From NCBI RefSeq assembly GCF_040581485.1, contig NC_090129.1:22450764-22514763 (forward strand): 64,000 nucleotides of DNA. The letters run 5' to 3'. Below, in pieces: positions 11,401-25,900 of the stretch (the first letter of the stretch is position 1; each line of letters begins with the position of its first letter). The position numbers and the translations under genes are program-made. Source of the DNA: Linepithema humile. Its lineage: Eukaryota; Arthropoda; Insecta; Hymenoptera; Formicidae. The notes under the pieces are model-generated. The model had not been told where the DNA came from, did no database searches, and was given only the letters and a program-made list of their open reading frames with translations.

Positions 11401-14400
11401 ACGCGGACCAACTCCGGATTGATCTTATCATAAATGTCTTACGTCCGGGTAAAACATGGGGTTCATACAGACATCTTCCGTTAGCGCCGCTGACACCAAA
11501 GCTCGTGTACCACGCATTTGCCAATCAATTGGTATAAATGTTTCATAAATAAATATAAAAAATTATTCTTGCAGTTCTGTTATAATAAAAGATATTTCTC
11601 AATTAGGTGAGCGGTGATTTGAGTTCATTTCGCTGGATCGAGGGTGCGATTACACCGCATTATAAGGAGAATAATCTCGTTCACATAGCTTACTCATCTA
11701 TCAATTTCAAAGATGTAATGATAGCGTCAGGCAAACTTGTAATAGATAGTTTCTTTTTAACGCGTGGACGACTCGAGGATTGTATGGTGGGTATAGAATA
11801 TGTCGGCGTCGATAATACTGGACAGAGAGTGATGGGAATTTGGGAAAACAGGTACGTTACTGTCACGCAATTATTAAATAATATACTGTTTATAAAAAAA
11901 ATTGACGCACTTTAAAGCAAGCTTTTCTATTGAATAAATTGATATATTGTGTGTTTATATATTGTATATGCATGTGTAATAAGAAGATAAAAAATAATTA
12001 AAAAATTATTTATTTAAAAAGTTTGTATCTCAAATATTGCAGACTTTGCAATGCAACTTGCAATATTTTGTAAAGCCAAAGCACAAACGTTGAATTATTT
12101 TATTAAAGTGCATAAATTTTTTATAAACAATATTACTATATTTACTGTAAAACTTATAAGTTATGCTTATTCTAGACAATACTGTTCTTTTTAGATGTAA
12201 AAAATTTTAATATTTTAATTCATAGATGTATATCAAATATGTGCATATCCTACAAATACTTATGCTGGAACGTTCCCGACGAGTGGAGCATGGAAGACGC
12301 TGCAACGGTTCCGTGTGCTTACGGCACGTGCTGTTACGGATTATACATCAAGGCGAAAATGAAAAAGGGCGACACGATACTTATCCACTCCGGCACCGGT
12401 GCCGTGGGCCAAGCTGCGATTTATCTTGCGTTTCACGAAGGTTGCGAGATATTCACCACCGTTGGCACTCCGAAAAAGCGAAAGTTTATCAGAGACACGT
12501 TCCCGTTCATCCCAGAGAATCACATTGGAAATTCGCGGGACAACAGTTTTGAGCAAATGATATTTAATCAGACCAACGGCCGTGGCGTGGACATTGTATT
12601 AAACTCACTCGCCGAAGAAAAACTCCAGACGTCCATCCGTTGCCTCGCAAAAAGCGGGCGTTTTTTAGAAATCGGCAAATTCGATTTTATGGCCAATAAT
12701 TTATTAAACCTGTCGATGCTTTCGAAAGGGATTAAATTTTACAGCGTTATGTTGGATAATATATTCTTAGCTCCGGAGGAAATGAAAGCAAATTTCAACA
12801 GGATAGTGACCGCAAATCTCGTGAATAAAGCTATTCAACCGATTGCCAGGAAAGTTTTCAAACAGGATGAAGTAGAAGCTGCATTCAGATACATGGCAGC
12901 TGGAAAGCATATAGGAAAGGTAGGTCAATTTCGCTGGAATTAATAGTAACTTATTACGCGAGATCAATTAAAAATAAAACATAATCTATCAAATAAAAAC
13001 TGAGCTAACTGAGTTAACGTACTTTTAGATAATCATAAAAATACACGAAGAAGGTGAATCTATGAACGCACCCATTCTTGCATTTCCACGTTATTATTGT
13101 CTATCAAACAAATCGTACATCATCTTAGGCGGGTTGGGTGGCTTCGGCTTAGAATTAGCCGACTGGCTGGTTGTTCGTGGCGCTCAGAATTTGGTGTTCA
13201 TCTCGCGCGCCGGAGTAAAAAACGGATATCAGCAAATGAAAATCGATCTATGGAAATCTTACGGAGTGAAAGTGCTAATCATATCGGACGTCGACGTATC
13301 GGACGTCAAAGATTGCGAATATATGCTGAAATCGGCGGAAAAATTGGCGCCGGTGGACGCTATATTCAACCTGGCTGTGGTATTGAATGATAAAATTTGT
13401 CCGAATCAAACTGTAGAGACGTTCCAGGAGCCCTTCAAAGCGAAAGCTTGGGCCACGAAAAACTTGGATCATTTGACCAGAAAAATATGTCCTCAGCTTC
13501 GTCACTTTGTTGTGTTCTCTTCGGTATCTTGCGGAAGAGGAAATGCCGGACAGACCAATTACGGCATGGCAAATTCCATCATGGAGAGAATTTGCGAGAG
13601 AAGAGTGCAAGAGGGTCTACACGGACTAGCGGTTCAATGGGGTGCGATTGGCGATGTCGGCCTCGTGGCTGATATGCAAGACAACGACAAAGAAATGGTT
13701 ATCGGCGGCACTTTGCAGCAAAAGATAACTTCCTGCATCTCGAAACTCGAGGACTTTTTGTTACAAAAACAGCCTATAGTGGCGAGCATGGTTGTAGCCG
13801 AGAAGCGGTTGATCACTTACGGCGCATCCAGTATTATCGAAACTGTGGCCAATATTATGAGTAAGTTAATAACATTAAAAAAATTAAACAATAATATCAA
13901 AATTAGACAATAATATACAAAAATTTAATCAGTTTATTTGAACTCGAATTCATTTGATAAAAGAGATCAATGTGTTTAATTAAATGTGATTAGAATATTT
14001 AATATAAACTAAATAATTAAAACTAAATACAAAACATTAATTAAATATAGATCTGAAGGACATGAGTACCGTGGCTCATCACATGCCTTTGTCCGAGCTT
14101 GGAATGGACTCGATGATGGCCGTGGAAATTAAACAGACCTTGGAACGGGAGTATGAGATTTTCCTTACCGCGCAGGATATTCGCAATCTCAATTTCGCTA
14201 AGCTCACCAAAATGTTCGACAAAGATGTGAAGAACGAAGAACTCACCGAGATAACAGGAATGAAATTGCTCATTCGCATATCAGGCGACGATCAATTGAT
14301 ACCTGATGTTTGTATAAAGCTTCCGACGAAAAAAAGCACGACGGAAAGCGAAATATTCCTATTGCCAGGTATAGAAGGTTGTGGAAGCGTCTTTGATATG

Positions 14401-15527
14401 CTAGTGTCAAAAATCGAAGGTTCAGCAACGTGCCTGCAACATAACACGTATAACATCGGCACAGACTGTACATCAATAAAAGACATCACTAATAGCCTTT
14501 TACAGGTAAATTCTTCACTTAATTATCAACTATACTTCATAATGTGAAGAGAAGGAAACAAATAGTGATACAATAAAATGCTGCATACCAGAATGCAATG
14601 ATAATAAGATAGCATTTCAGAGTTATTTTTAGTCCCATTTTTTTTATGTTAAGTTTTTTTATACTTTGTTGTTTTTTATGTGTTTTCAGCACATTTTGAG
14701 CAGAGAACAAAAATTGCCACAAAATTTTGTACTAGTGGGCTATTCGTATGGATCGGCAATTGCAATTGAATTAGCGCAGAAGTTAGAGGAAATGAATTTG
14801 AAAGGCCAATTGGTACTCATTGATGGAGCACCCGAGCACATGAAAGCAATGGCTAATCTATATTATCCTTTCACTACGTTAGATGAATTCCAGAATAATG
14901 TTCTTTTGGGAATAATGGATTTGTTTCAACCAGCAGTTAGTGGAAAGGTATATAATCGTAAACGATGGTCTTAAATAATGGATTTTTCGACAAAAATCAC
15001 AAATCTAATCTTTTCAGTTTCTGTTGGAGTTAAACAAATGTACTAATACTAATTGGGACGAAAAGTTAGAAATTTTTTTGAAACATGTTTCTGCGGCTTA
15101 TTCACAAGTAACGATTGACAAAAGAAAAGCCATGTGCACAACAATGTACAAGCATTTGATCGGTGTTCATGAATACGATGTGACACAAGTACCGAAGATC
15201 GAATCACCTATAATACTTCTGAAGCCTACGACACATTCATTACTTTTTCCTCAAGAAGATTATGGCCTGCACAAGGTAATTAAAGTATATAAAAAAATAA
15301 TTTATACAGCAAAACAGTTGTAATTAATATAAAGTAACTTGCAGATTACTAAAGGAAAAATAGAAATACAATATGTTGAAGGCACTCACATAACAATAAT
15401 GGACAATGAGAAAGTCATTGCTGCAATTAATGAAGCAATAAATTCCATCGAACCTATTCAAAAGCATGCAAATATAATAGGTAGTAATAATATGACATCT
15501 GTTCAAAACATCTATACTAGAACATAG
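5438..15527 (+). CDS. FASN: Fatty acid synthase, array copy 1
   Basis: Type I animal FASN makes long-chain fatty acids from acetyl-CoA and malonyl-CoA with NADPH, as a cytosolic dimer. I model 19 coding exons: 5438-5606, 5794-6044, 6228-6459, 6597-7015, 7240-7533, 7602-7809, 7881-8041, 8130-8447, 8532-9007, 9094-9398, 9512-9916, 10507-11531, 11607-11851, 12226-12919, 13029-13860, 14051-14505, 14690-14947, 15018-15275, 15345-15527. All junctions are GT-AG in phase, giving 2,395 aa. Visible catalytic sites: ketosynthase C175, H307 and H345; acyltransferase GHSIG S599; dehydratase H883 (HVIDGRQLLP) and D1036; enoyl reductase SGTGAVG 1558-1564; ketoreductase GGLGGFG 1768-1774 and Y1912; carrier-protein Ser2032 in LGMDSMM; thioesterase S2182 (GYSYG) and H2350. 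It is about 115 aa shorter than human FASN. The start is the first in-frame ATG, giving a 14-residue extension relative to the human KS numbering. The KS motif reads DSACSSG instead of the usual CSSS. Confidence 0.95.
10092..10474. mobile_element. Fold-back MITE in FASN copy 1 intron 11
   Basis: Two inverted arms of about 125 bp begin TCAAGAAATATAA and include the motif GCATTAAGAGCC. They enclose a ~130-bp centre. The corresponding intron of copy 2 (24440-24585) lacks the whole ~0.4-kb segment, so it inserted after the duplication or was lost from copy 2. There is no coding capacity. The family is not identified. Confidence 0.85.
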
Positions 15528-15672
15528 AAGTTAATGTGCAATTTTAAATACTATATGTATACACAATATGTACACTATATATACACAAAATCTATACATT
15601 TAGTTTTATAGGATTTTATAAAACACAACGTTAATATGTAATTGTTTCTTTTAACTATGGATATGTTAAAAA

Positions 15673-17509
15673 TATTATAAGCGAGAATTATTTGTTTAAA
15701 GTCACAAATAAAAATATAATCTTTTTCCTAAATATAACACAATTTTGTTTTTTCTTTTAATATATCGTTTCCATATAGTCTGAAGCAAATTTAGTTACAA
15801 TGTTAAGTTGTTTTATGACTTTATTGCCGTTTTTCAAGATACTAAAAACAACTTTCATTGCATAACAAAATTTAACTCATAACAAACTATAATCACGCAG
15901 TTCTTTAAAATACTTATGATTTTAAAATATGTATATAAAATGAGATCGATTAAAATTTACTCTCGTCGACATGCTACTGAAGGTAATTCATTGCACGTAA
16001 AATACGGAACACTTTGTGGTCACTGATGCTGATTTGCGTATAATATCAACAGGTAAAAGAGATGCAGACAAGGATCGAATTCAATATAAACTGATATTTC
16101 ATAGAGAGTACATTGCGCGTAAAAGTAATTGGCAAAAATAGAAATATATTAAAAATAACTGAAAAAATATCTTTTTTTTTTTAATTCCATTCACCTGTCA
16201 TTACGTATTGCTTCCTCCATCCACGCAGCCTCTGCGCAGTCTCTAATTTACTCTGACACTTTTCACCCATTCATGTGGAACACCATATAGTATCGTTAAA
16301 TCAGTATAGCGGGGCGCGCTTGACGCGATGCTATGCGGTATACTACGTGCAGCGCTATCCACGTCCTTCGGCACTGTCGTGTAGATTGCGATCTGTTTTC
16401 TACAAATAAAAAAACTCCAATATCTCAAGAATGCTCGCATCTATGCCATCAGGAGCCGATCAATGTCAGTGTAATTCATTTTTTATGTAGTTCACAATAC
16501 ATGAACAAATCTAAATAAAGGAATGATAAGATCTCTTAAAGCAAAAATATATCTACTGTATATTATTCTGCATCTTTCAAATGGGTGTTCAATTTGATGC
16601 TTCTATTGGCTTTTAGATTACGTTTGGTTTTATCTTCGATTTAATTAAAAATTTTCCAACGCTTTTTTATTTAATAAAATTCGATTTTTTACTTTTTGAA
16701 ACATTAAAGAACACTGCAACTCTTTTCATTTTCTGTATAAAAATAGCTTTAATGTAATATTATTCCATCTCAGCAAGTATAAATTCTTTATATCGTTGTG
16801 CTTGTATTTAATTAAAATTAGGCCGTATATGTGCGCACCCGTATTTTATGAATCAATCGTATATTTTTATTCTGTTTTGCAGTGAATTTTTTTATGCGAA
16901 CGCACGTAGCGTGCGTGAATTCTTTTGTGGCAGGTAGCGTATAGGTATTTCCACGTGCTCGATTGATTCAAAACTGTTCTTTCACATCGCGATACACGTG
17001 GCATGCGAAAATACAACCAGTGTGCTGCGCATTCCGTAATTTCATTTCCGCACAGGGTGCGTTCTTTCGCGACCTTGTTATCAATGTACTACTCGCATTA
17101 GTCGAAATTCAGCAGATTGCCAACTAGGCGCCAGTCTGAGAGACAGCTTAAGTAATTCAGCATTCTCATGCAGGTGTGCATCAGGTAACCGATATTATTA
17201 TCATGTGTTGTACGCTTATGTACCTAGACATGACACTACTATTTCGATTGCGGTAAGGCGACATTGTTTTCGCTTGATAGTTTTATTATAATTTTTTTGT
17301 ATTTTGTAAAGTATTAAATTTTTGTGCACATATCAATGCCATATTGTAGCAGAGAAAAATAGATTTTCCTTGTATCAAGAGTAGTTATTGTTTGATGTAC
17401 GTTCAAAAACGTCACCGCAACGTTCATAAATCTACGGAAATGCCAACAATGTAATGGAATGAGCAGCGCGGTGTATAGGGGTTAATAGCGATCAATTTAA
17501 CGCATTCTT
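15673..17509 (+). repeat. FASN-array unit, 3' flank copy 2
   Basis: This is the second copy of the array 3' flank, collinear with 1-1833 and 29721-31556. It ends near 17509, where the sequence jumps to material equivalent to 3401 of unit 1, so about 1.57 kb present in unit 1 is absent. Small indels break every open frame that can be drawn through the other two copies. Confidence 0.85.
15707..15712 (+). terminator. Poly(A) signal of FASN copy 1
   Basis: AATAAA lies 180 bp after the TAG stop and is conserved at the same offset in all three flank copies. It is the first strong signal after the stop. Confidence 0.55.
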
Positions 17510-17940
17510 ATAAAAAAATATATTTAAAAAAGCAAAAGTGGAAGAATGGTCATTTTATAAACGTAACAATGTGTGACTTTAAATGAAGTAAAATTATCGG
17601 AAAATAATTTTGTCAATTTTTATGACTAAAACTGATTAATGTAATTTATCTCAAAAAATATAGAATGTTGCTTACATAGCTTCGATGCTTCGGTCGCAGA
17701 TTGCAGCACTTTGCAACTATAGCAATTTCATGAAAGTATGAATAAGATAATTTTAAAAATTATTTTACTACAATGCCACACAATTTATAAGTACAATATT
17801 GATAGAAAATATTATCTACTTTAAAAACAATTTTAGAAAATAATGTATAAATTCAATATCAAAGAAAATTGTATTATAATGCTAGTTAGTTTTAATACAA
17901 TGTAACTGATTAAACATCCAATTAAAGTTATGCTATAAAT

Positions 17941-18324
17941 CAGAGATGGGAATTAGCAACTTTCGGCTCAATTTTCTGATTGACGCCTTTTGCCCCCTTT
18001 TTGCCGCTCACATGGTAGCAACGAGTCACCAAACGCGCTAACAACGCGCGTAACTAAGGTCTGTGAGATATTATTGTTGAAGAACGCGCCAATAATAGTA
18101 CCTCACAGGTGATGTGGAAATCTATTGTTCCATATTTATTCCATATTTATCTCGTTGCATTTGTGATATGAACATTCCTGAGGCTGAGTATCGCGCACCT
18201 TACATTAGTTACGCGCGTTGTTAGCGCGTTTGGTGACTCATTTCTAGCATGCGAGCGGCAAGAAGGGAACAGTAGGCGTCAATCAGAAAGTCAAGCCAAA
18301 AGTTGCAACTAATTAACATCTCTG
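17941..18324. mobile_element. Complete hAT-like MITE
   Basis: The element begins CAGAGATGGGAATTAGCAAC and ends in the inverted counterpart (...AATTAACATCTCTG). It is flanked on both sides by the 8-bp direct repeat CTATAAAT. The arms are over 100 bp long and contain AACGCGCGTAACTAA. The 8-bp duplication and CAG termini fit the hAT superfamily. It has no coding capacity and is present in truncated form upstream of FASN copy 1. Confidence 0.85.
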
Positions 18325-18944
18325 CTATAAATAATATTATTATTAATAAAAAATTAATTACAAATTCACAAATTTTACAGCCGTATTGTATATTTTTAAT
18401 TTTTGATGTTAGAATTCAATACAATTGCAACTCAATAATATGATTTTTAACTTTTCGACCTCCTTTTAAGCGATTTTTTGAAATAAAATATTATTATAAT
18501 GACTATTTTTTTTACCTTACATTGAAAAACCATTGAATATCTTTTTCTTCCAAAGCAAAAATGTCTTCACTTATTTTTATTTTTCGTCTCAAAAGAATGT
18601 TTAATAGCAATATTACGCACGATTGTGAAGAATGCACTACAGTTAAGAAACCAATTTTTGATAAAACATTAACACACACATAAAATATTTTTCGACAAAA
18701 TAATTTTCTCTATTTGATATAGCAATATCATATACTATTTTGAACTAACATAAATACGATAAGAAATATATAAGAAATGCTATAATGAAACACGGATCGC
18801 GCTAAACTCGTTGAAATGTGTTTCCCGGCGGAGTTGTGTACAGCGATATTGCTCTGCGTCCTATTTAGCCTTAGCCAAAGGTTAATGCAATACTGTTGAC
18901 TGTAGACTGCATTTTTTTATTAAATTTTATTTTGCATAAATATA

Positions 18945-19417
18945 CAGTGTGTCCGGTAATTGCTGAATCACCTCTCAGGTGCAGGTAGAGCGAATTTAAC
19001 CGAATAGAAAAGTCCTCCATCGTTTTGCGATTTTCGCAATAATTAATGAAAAATTAATTAAAGAAGATCGGCCAATTTGCGCGAGCCTAAGCGCGCGGCG
19101 AGAAGAGACAGCCTATTGTTACGTGGTCGCTAGGACGCAAGGATCTAGCGTTACACACCGCTCGTATGTTGCCGTTGTCATTTGTAGAGCGCTTCTCCCA
19201 ACGCTTTATCGCACGCCTAGTAACCAAATAACAGTGGGCTGTATCGTCACGGGTCTCTTCTCGCCGCGCTCTTAAACTCGCGCGAATTCGGCCATGTTTT
19301 TAAATTAATTCCGCATTAATTATTGCAAAAATCGCAAAATGATAGAGGACTTTTCTATTTGGTTTAAACCGCTCTACCTACACCCGAAAAGTGATTCAGT
19401 AACTACCGGACACCCTG
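18945..19417. mobile_element. Tc1/mariner-like MITE
   Basis: The inverted termini are CAGTGTGTCCGGTA at left and TACCGGACACCCTG at right, flanked by TA dinucleotides. The arms extend beyond 130 bp and include GAAAAGTCCTC and TTGCGATTTT. TA target duplication and CAGGGTGTCC-type ends are typical of Tc1/mariner non-autonomous elements. Unit 1 has only an (AT)n microsatellite at this site. Confidence 0.85.
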
Positions 19418-19741
19418 TATATACATCAGCAACATCGATTGTTTTCGTCAAATGTTGATGAGTTCGTCGGCTCCATCGATTGTTTTCGCGGAACATATAT
19501 GCATTTATTGTATTCAAAAGGATAAATGCATTGAACTGCGATTATATTATTTAAATGTTTATTTAATGAGATATATTGTTCCTTACGGTAAAAAAATTTA
19601 CTTATTATAAAACCAGTATAGCTCTTTATTTAAAATTATTATGTGACATTAATTATTAATCGGATCAATCAATTGTTTTTATAATAGTAAATTTATAATG
19701 TTCCTTCATAACTAGTAATTAGATAATTAACATATATCTCT

Positions 19742-19749
19742 TATATAAA
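19742..19749 (+). promoter_or_regulatory. TATA box of FASN copy 2
   Basis: TATATAAA lies about 225 bp before the start codon, in a block conserved with the copy 1 promoter. The sequence between TATA and ATG differs only by scattered substitutions and small indels, so both genes probably keep the same core promoter architecture. Confidence 0.5.
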
Positions 19750-19972
19750 TACAGGTTTAAAGATGAGCTATTAACTAGTGACACGCCAGTCGCACAGACA
19801 ATCGTGTAAGTTGAGTTTCAGAATCTTACTTAAATATTATCATTAAAAACTGAAAAAAAAGAGTGTGTAAATGTATAAACGTAAAATAAAGATCATTTAA
19901 AATATCTGCAAATTTGCTTATATTGAGACTTTGTTAACCAGTAAAGTAAAATTTACTGTTGTTGGAGTTGAC

Positions 19973-22900
19973 ATGGACTCTAATAAAAAAACCACGGTGA
20001 TTGATGTCGAATGTGAAGATGACATCGTTATTTCTGGCATCGCCGGTAGATTTCCTAAATCGGACAATATTAGGCAGCTTCAAGAGAATCTATTTAACAA
20101 AGTGGAACTTGGATCAGATGAGGAACGACGATGGAATCATGGTAATATCTTCTTTGTTCTATAAATAAAAAATTACATAAAAAATATTCCATAGAAACAT
20201 AAATATAAAACTACTGTTCTATTTAAATTTCTTATTCATTGTCATAATTTCTTTTGTATCTAAAATTCTATATTAAATGAAACAAAAATAACTGTTCACT
20301 TATTATATACGGTTTAATATACAGGTCTCCCAGATTTACCTCAACGTATGGGAATAATTGACAACTGCGAGAAATTCGATGCAGATTATTTTGAAATACC
20401 CTTCAACGAAGTCCATATCATGGATCCTCTGAGTAGGATGCTCATGGAGCATACGTATGAAGCTATCGTTGACGCAGGAATAAATCCGAAAGATTTATCT
20501 GGAACAAAAACTGGAATTTTTATCGGAATGTGCTTGTCGGAGTCGGAGAGAACGTGGTTCGCTGAAAAACCACAGGTACGAAATAATACTTATCCATCAA
20601 GCAAGAATACTGCACAAGCTTACAGCATTAAAATGTTGACAAATAACATTTTTATATCATATCATAAAAAATGTGCTTGTTTGTAAATCACCTCGTACAA
20701 TGCTCATACAATGAATATTTAAATTCCCTAAATAATTTATGTACACATATTAGATAGCTGGCGCTGCAGCTTTTGGATGTTTCAAGCCTCTGTACGCAAA
20801 TCGGATGTCTCACTGGTTAAATATAATAGGACCATCTTGGACACTCGATTCCGCTTGCAGTTCAAGTCTCTTCGCTATAGAATCCGCTTATAGAAGTATT
20901 CAGTCAGGGGAGTGTGACGCCGCTATTGTCGGCGGTCTAAATCTCTGCCTGAATCCTTATCTAGCTTTGCAGTTTGCGCGACTCGGTATTATACTTATTG
21001 AAATATTAATTTAAAATATAGGAGATAATTGAATAATATAAAAGTTATTATATATAATCTAAATAAGTTGGAATATATATAAATATACATCTAAATTAGA
21101 TTTTATAACATAATTTTACAATTTCAGGAATTTTAGCACCTGACGGATTCTGCAAACCTTTTACCGACGATGCAAATGGTTACATGCGTAGCGAGACAAT
21201 CGGAGTCGCATTTTTACAAAAAGCAAAGGTGGCTAAGAGAATTTATGCAACTGTCGTCTACGGGAAAACTAATTGCGACGGATACAAGGAACAAGGCATT
21301 ACCTTCCCGTCGAGCAAAATGCAACAAACTTTACTTGAAGAGTTTTACAATGAATGCGGTATTTCACCGATTTGCTTGGGCTACATGGAGGCTCACGGCA
21401 CCGGTACTTATGTTGGCGATCCAGAAGAAATCAATGCACTCGAACAGGTTTTCTGCAAAAACAGGCAAACTCCTCTATTAATAGGTTCTATCAAATCAAA
21501 CTTGGGCCATTCTGAAGGTGCTAGTAGCATGTGTCAAATTGCAAAGGTAATAATAATTATGATATGCATTATAATAGTAGCCATCGATTCTTATAATCGT
21601 AAATTTGTGAAAATTTTACATTTTACAAACAAAAATTTGAATAACATTTTTTTCGCTGCTAAATTATTAATAGTATCATGATAAAATAATAAAAAACATT
21701 TATCAATTAATAAATAATATAATAAAAAAATAAGAAGCAACAAGTTGGCATTTAATTAACTTCTCGTAAGGTGATAATTGCAATGGAAACTGGCTTAATT
21801 CCGCCAAATATAAACTTCACACAAGTACGGAAAGGTGTTAAGGCTCTTGAAGATGGAAGTATACGCGTGGTGACCAACACAACACCATGGACTTCTGGAT
21901 TTATGGGCATCAATTCGTTCGGTTTTGGTGGAGCCAATTGTCACATCTTGTTGCGAAGTAACACAAAGGAAAAGATCAATAAAGGAGCGCCGAATGATAA
22001 TCTGCCCAGACTCGTTGTCCTGTCTGGACGTACCGAACAAGCAGTTGAATCATTTCTAAATGAGGTATATAACAATTTTGCGGTTACGCAGTCAATAAAA
22101 GCACACTTACACCGCATAAATTTGTATGTTAGATCGAGAACCGGCCGATAGACGTCGAATATGTACGGCTAATGCATGATCTTTACGCTGACGAGATGAA
22201 AAATCATCCTTACAGAGGATACGCGATTGTCGAATCTAAAACGCCGGTCAAAGCGGCAAAAGAAATACAATATTACTCAGGTGAGAGAAGACCGATTTGT
22301 TTTGTGTTCTCCGGAATTGGATCGCAATGGATTGGCATGGGTACGCATCCTTTTTTGCATATGTAGAAAAGTGATTGCTTGCAATTAAACTAGAATTTAC
22401 ATGTTAACAGGTCAAGCGCTACTGCAATTCCCAGTATTTTCGAGAACCATAAAAAAATGCGATACAATTTTAAAAATGCATGGAATGAATATCATTGACA
22501 TATTAACGAATAAACATAAAGATATTTTTAATGATATATTAAATTCACTTGTGGGCATCACCGTAATGCAGGTGATAAATTGCTTTTACAAATTATATGC
22601 GTGCAATTTTTATTAATTTTCCTTGATAATTATAAAACAAAATATTTTAAAGGTGGGATTAATCGATCTCTTAAAATCCGTAAATATCGTGCCAGATTAT
22701 GTCATCGGTCACTCAATTGGTGAACTCTGCTGCGCATATGCGACCGATAATTTCACCCTCGAACAAGTGATTTTATCTTCGTATTACATAGGATTGGGAT
22801 TGAAGGAAACGAAAAAAATTAACTGCGCGATGGTGAATATCGGTCTCAATTATGAGAATGTGAAGAACATATGCCCACCGGATATCGAAGTAATCTACAG

Positions 22901-25900
22901 CAACAGTCCAAATACTTGCTCCATAAGCGGTCTAAAAAAATCAATAAAGGCGTTTACAAAACAACTAGAGGTACTTCAATTTTTCATTTAAATATTTTGT
23001 TGAATATACGTGTAATTAACTTAAACAAATTATACTTTATATATAATTTTGCAGACCAGTAGTATATTTACTGAGGAAGTCAACTGCTGCGATATTCCTC
23101 TGCATACTCGTTATCTCCTCCCCGCGAGAGACACGATTCTGGCTTACCTAAATCGAATAATACCGCAAACAATGACTCCCAATCAAATATGGCAAAGTTC
23201 ATTTTGCAGCACAAAATTGTCCTGCGCAGAATATTTCACGAATAATCTATTGAGTCCTGTATCTTTCGATAAAACCGCGCAATTAATTCCCAAAAACGCA
23301 GTGACTCTTGAAATCGCGCCGGATGCTATTCTTCAGAGTGTTACGAAAGAACTGTTCGACACAACCAGCATCACGTTACTTCAGCGTAATCACGAGGATA
23401 ACGTCAAAGTATTTTTGCAAGGTCTGGGAAAAATGTACAACAATGGCTTGCAACTGCAATTAGCAAATCTATATCCGACCGTGAAATTTCCTGTTAGTCG
23501 TTCCACGCCGATGATCTCGCCGTCAATCAAGTATGTCGAACACATTATTCATTTGTTAAACATAATAGAATACAAAATTATTTTCACGGTAAGAAATATT
23601 TATTTTTTATTCTCAGATGGGACCATTCCGAGGATTGGTACGTAACATCCCATAAAATGAAGACGAAACTCTCTACCGGAGAAAGGATGGTTGAAGTTGT
23701 GCGAAATGACGAAGATTACGAATATATGAGCGGTCATGTGATTGACGGAAGACAGTTATTGCCGGCTACTGGATATCTAATGCTGGTTTGGGAAACAATG
23801 GGTATGCTGAAAAGTCTATCCTATACAGATATGCCGATTGTATTTGAGAATGTCAAGTTCATTCGAGCAACGCACTTTCCGAAACAAGGACCTGTGTATC
23901 TAACAATAATGATGCAGACAGGTAGATCTTATTTCAAAAATGTATTTTTTAATAAGCTTCTTTATTTGCCGCATTAAGAATGACAATTTTCAATTTATAT
24001 TATAAAAAGAAATATTCAAGATTATTTATTGCAGCAACTGGAAAGTTTGAAGTCATCGAAGGAGATAATGCCGTTGTCACTGGCACTGTGCGTGAACCAA
24101 TAGATATTACCGAAGAAAAGTTACCGAGACATCTGTTAAATAAAGAGAACGACAATGAGGAGGAAATAATGAAGACAAAAGATATCTACAAGGAACTCAG
24201 ATTACGCGGATATCAATACACCGGCATATTTCGGGGTTTAAAAAGTTCGTCGACTACGGGAAAGCAAGGGCATATAGGTTGGATGTACAACTGGGTAACA
24301 TTTATGGATAATATGCTGCAAATGAAAATCCTCGGGATGGACACGAGGAGTCTTCACGTTCCCACAGGAATACAAAAATTGGTAATCGATACGAAATTTC
24401 ACATACAGCAAATACGGGACGCAGCAGCTAATGATTATCGTAAGTTTGTCAACTTATTTTTTTCTCTAACAACTTTTTAATATTAATTTTTTAATTGTTG
24501 TAATTAATTCTTAAATAAATAAATTTGTTTAACATAAGAGAAGTTTGAGTATAAAAAAATACAATATTTATAAATATCTTTCTAGAGCTTCCTGTGCGTG
24601 TGTACAAAACCTTCGACGCGGTAGTATCCGGCGGTGTTGAAATTCGCGGAATCAAAGCTACTTCCATATTTCGTCGAAAGCCAGCGGGGGAGCCCGTTCT
24701 CGAAGAGTACAGATTCATAGCTCATCGCGACGGAGCCGAGGTTTCTTTGCAGGAAGCCGTGATGCTGTCGACGCATCTCGCTCTGGAGTATCATCAAGTG
24801 ATAAAAGTGAATATTATCGAATTGATCGAAGATGATGACAAAGTAGAAACAGATGAAATAGCATCCCCACTGTTTATCGATATCTTGGGTGATCTACCGT
24901 TGCTTCAACCAAACATTACTCTGGTGACAAGAACCGATCGCTTCGACTGCGTTATTCTTCCTTCGAAAATCACAGTCTCGCAATCAAAGAAGTTGTCGAG
25001 TGACGATAATACGATATTAATCACAGGATACAATTTGTTCACGAAGAACAAGAGCAAAACCTTAAAAGAAATTTTGCCGGCATTACAAAACAATGGATTC
25101 TTATTGACACGAGAACAGTCCTTCACGAAAGACGATATTGCGACTGCCGAAAATTACAATTTAACAGTAGTACTTGAGAAACGCACGCAAAAAGAGCACA
25201 TTATACTGTTAAAGAAAAGAGAACAGTCGACAAGGAAAACTCAAATTATTTACGTGAACAATTACGAGTTTTCTTGGTTAGAGCAGCTTAAATCGATTTT
25301 GAACGCGGAGAACGAGTCAAGAAACGCTGCAAAAATAATTTTAGTCAGCGAGAAAGATTCGGAATGCGGCTTGTTGGGCCTCGTCAATTGCTTGAGAAGA
25401 GAACCAAACGGCGAATCGATCAGAGGAGTGTTTATTCAAGACGAAACTGCACCGGAGTTTTCTTTGCACGAGCCATTATACGCGGAGCAACTCCGGATCG
25501 ATCTTATTATAAATGTCTTGCGTCCGGGTAAAACATGGGGTTCATACAGACATCTTCCGTTAGCGCCGTTGTCACCAAAGCTCGTGTACCACGCATTTGC
25601 TAATCAATTGGTATAAATGTTTCATAAATAAATAAATAAAGTTATTCTTACAGTTCTGTCATAATAAAAGATATTTCTCGAATAGGTGGCTGGTGATTTG
25701 AATTCATTTCGCTGGATCGAGGGTGCGATTACACCGGATTATAAAAAGAATGATCTCGTTCGCATAGCTTACTCGTCTATCAATTTCAAAGATGTAATGA
25801 TTGCGTCAGGCAAACTTGTAGTAGATGGTTTCTTTTTAACGCGTGGACGACTCGAGGATTGTATGGTGGGTATAGAATATGTCGGCGTCGATAATACTGG

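Larger units (their letters stand above)
17510..19972 (+). repeat. FASN-array unit, 5' flank copy 2
   Basis: This is the counterpart of 3401-5437. It carries two complete transposon-like elements (17941-18324 and 18945-19417) and the conserved TATA block before FASN copy 2. No gene is seen in this interval. Confidence 0.8.
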
